Assembly: GCA_900543485.1 (NCBI GenBank)
Contig: UQRM01000055.1
Location: 1-8,316 of the forward strand
Origin: an uncultured Eubacterium sp.
GTDB taxonomy: Bacteria; Bacillota; Clostridia; Peptostreptococcales; Anaerovoracaceae
Length of the DNA stretch: 8,316 nucleotides
Direction of reading: 5' to 3'
Shown one piece after another: positions 6,931 to 8,316 of the stretch. How positions within the stretch are numbered: the first letter of the stretch is position 1; each line of letters opens with the position of its first letter. The notes below the pieces were generated by a model that saw only the letters and a list, made by a program, of their open reading frames with translations, ran no database searches and was not told the DNA's origin. Position numbers and translations under genes: made by a program.

Positions 6931-6958
6931 TTTAACACTATTAACGCAATGTGTTAAA
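6931..6958. promoter_or_regulatory. Candidate operator for the TetR-type regulator
   Basis: TTTAACAC (6931-6938) and GTGTTAAA (6951-6958) form a perfect 8-bp inverted repeat with a 12-bp spacer, in the usual size range for TetR-family operators. It covers the leader just upstream of the regulator ribosome binding site and lies 29 bp upstream of the dehydrogenase -35 box. A lone half-site-like TTTTAACA also occurs at about 7039-7046, downstream of the dehydrogenase -10. Binding is inferred from position and symmetry. Confidence 0.65.
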
Positions 6959-6987
6959 TATTTTGCATTATTCGTATTTTTTAAATA

Positions 6988-7015
6988 TTGAATCAGAAAA
7001 CAAAAATATTATACT
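6988..7015 (+). promoter_or_regulatory. Promoter of the dehydrogenase gene
   Basis: TTGAAT (6988-6993, four of six to consensus) and TATACT (7010-7015, five of six) are 16 bases apart, giving a start of transcription near 7022 and a leader of roughly 58 bases. On the opposite strand a perfect TATAAT (7008-7013) overlaps this -10 and could serve the regulator, though no good -35 matches it. Confidence 0.65.
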
Positions 7016-7079
7016 ACAATTAGTGAAAAAATAATATCTTTTAACAATGAAAGTATATGAAAAGGAGTTGTTTTAAACA

Positions 7080-8303
7080 ATGAGTAAGAGGATTCTGGTA
7101 CTGGGAACAGGAGCACAGGGATCTACAGTTGCACAAAGGATGGATGAGGAAGCAAATGTATCAGAAATCATATGTGCAGATTATGATATGAAAGCAGTTG
7201 AATGTCTTGTTGATATTTTAAAAAAGGCAAAAGGTGTACAGGTAGATGCCAATAATGTAGATAGTATCATTGCTGCAGCAGAAGGGGTTGATCTGATTGT
7301 AAACGCATTACCAATCGCATTTGCACCGAAAGTGTTAGATGCCGCACTAGCAGTCAAATCAAATTATCAGGACTTCGCAGCAACAGATGTATTGGATGAA
7401 TGGTGGCCAACATGTGTGCAGATGATGTATGATAATTATGGGGACAAATTTAAGAAAATAGGAAAGCTGGCAATCATTGGAACCGGATCTGCGCCTGGAA
7501 TGATGTGTGTTGCAACAAAGGTAACGATGAGATATCTGGATACATGTGATGATATTCTGATGATGGTATATGAAGGTGTAGAAGCGAAACGTTTCATGCC
7601 ATTTTGGTGGTCTCCGTTTACAGCATTATCCGATATGGTAGATCCAACATTTGCGTTGGTAGATGGTGAGTTGGTAGAAACAGAACCCCATTCCTTGCCA
7701 GTGGTAAGAGATTTTCCGGGCTGTAGACCGGGGGTGACGCTAGTTGAGCATGCACACGACGAAACGGTATACATGGGTCTGAACAAAGATACACATTTCA
7801 AGGGGGCAAAAAACATCAACTTCAAATACGGGGGAGTGGGAATTGAATTTGCAACCCCTTTATATAGAGCGGGGTTACTATCAAGAAAAGAGGAGACGTA
7901 CAAAGGCCATACGTTTATACCATTTGATGTAATCGTATCACATTTGCCACCAGCGCCTAAATTTAAAGAAGAGATCAAGGAAATTTTGGATGAAGGCCTG
8001 ATAAGAGATGAAGGCGCATTTGTAGTGGAATGTACAGGAACTAAGGATGGGAAAAAAATATTGGCGACAACAAGCCTTACAGCACCTGGATGTGTGGAAT
8101 CATTCGAAAAGGCGGGAATTACGGGAGAACAGTACCTTACGGGGCAGTGTGGCGCATTGTTTACAAAGATGTTTATAAATGATGACTATCATACGACAGG
8201 ATTGATTTCATCAGATATGTTGCAATATGAAGAGTGCGACAAGTATTTGGCATATGCAGAAAAATTGGGGATCACTTTATCTACAGAAATAGTTGAAAAG
8301 TAA
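7080..8303 (+). CDS. Saccharopine dehydrogenase-like NAD(P)-dependent oxidoreductase
   Basis: The 407-residue cytoplasmic enzyme begins with a Rossmann fold: VLGTGAQG (7-14) carries the dinucleotide-binding GxGxxG at Gly9/11/14, and an acidic ADYD (33-36) follows strand 2, a position that often favours NAD over NADP. DLIVNALPIAFAPKVLDAAL (71-90) and IIGTGSAPGM (132-141) are typical of the saccharopine dehydrogenase / lysine 6-dehydrogenase group; the rest forms the C-terminal substrate domain. The family acts on amino-acid-derived secondary amines or amino groups (saccharopine, lysine, carboxynorspermidine), but the sequence does not show which, so I give no symbol. AAAGGAG (7061-7067) precedes the ATG by 12 bases, a long spacing. 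The gene is AT-richer than the left part of the window, uses many GCA codons, and is divergent from a TetR-type regulator that probably controls it. It ends 13 bases before the window edge, so operon partners cannot be judged. Confidence 0.88.
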   Translation: MSKRILVLGTGAQGSTVAQRMDEEANVSEIICADYDMKAVECLVDILKKAKGVQVDANNVDSIIAAAEGVDLIVNALPIAFAPKVLDAALAVKSNYQDFAATDVLDEWWPTCVQMMYDNYGDKFKKIGKLAIIGTGSAPGMMCVATKVTMRYLDTCDDILMMVYEGVEAKRFMPFWWSPFTALSDMVDPTFALVDGELVETEPHSLPVVRDFPGCRPGVTLVEHAHDETVYMGLNKDTHFKGAKNINFKYGGVGIEFATPLYRAGLLSRKEETYKGHTFIPFDVIVSHLPPAPKFKEEIKEILDEGLIRDEGAFVVECTGTKDGKKILATTSLTAPGCVESFEKAGITGEQYLTGQCGALFTKMFINDDYHTTGLISSDMLQYEECDKYLAYAEKLGITLSTEIVEK

Positions 8304-8316
8304 TATCAGATAAAGT

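Overview
The window looks like a chromosomal segment from a low-to-moderate GC anaerobic Bacillota (Clostridia-type). This rests on gene content and protein character: SecA with a C-terminal zinc motif, RF2 with a programmed frameshift, Tex and a PpaX-like phosphatase. I cannot name a genus from sequence alone; the Anaerovoracaceae/Peptostreptococcales area is a guess.

Left part (1-5806), about half GC, all on the plus strand: the 3' half of secA (cut by the window edge), then prfB, tex and a ppaX-like HAD phosphatase, closed by a very strong rho-independent terminator at 5771-5806. prfB is read through an in-frame UGA by the classical RF2 +1 frameshift, so the gene starts at 1704, not inside the long downstream frame. 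The ribosome binding sites of tex and of the phosphatase gene overlap or touch the stop codon of the gene before, so prfB-tex-phosphatase behaves as one translation-linked unit. Between secA and prfB lies about 250 bp of structured repetitive DNA: a 62-bp direct repeat present twice (61/62 identical) plus several hairpins. The first repeat copy runs over the end of secA and supplies its last codons and its UGA stop.

Middle part (5807-6330): an intergenic stretch with a possible promoter, then a small degraded gene (from 6009) that reads well as protein but is broken by an in-frame TAG and then by a frameshift. It fades out where the base composition changes.

Right part (about 6310-8316), clearly AT-richer: a TetR-type regulator on the minus strand and, divergent from it, a saccharopine dehydrogenase-like NAD(P)-dependent oxidoreductase on the plus strand. 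Their shared 165-bp intergenic region holds a perfect 8-12-8 inverted repeat next to the regulator start (candidate operator) and a good sigma-A type promoter for the dehydrogenase. This pair looks like an acquired or exchanged metabolic module that the regulator probably controls. I saw no CRISPR array, tRNA, rRNA or recognisable transposase, and no clearly novel multi-gene system. The points most worth following are the composite repeat fused to the secA end, the broken small gene at the composition boundary, and the unassigned dehydrogenase with its operator.
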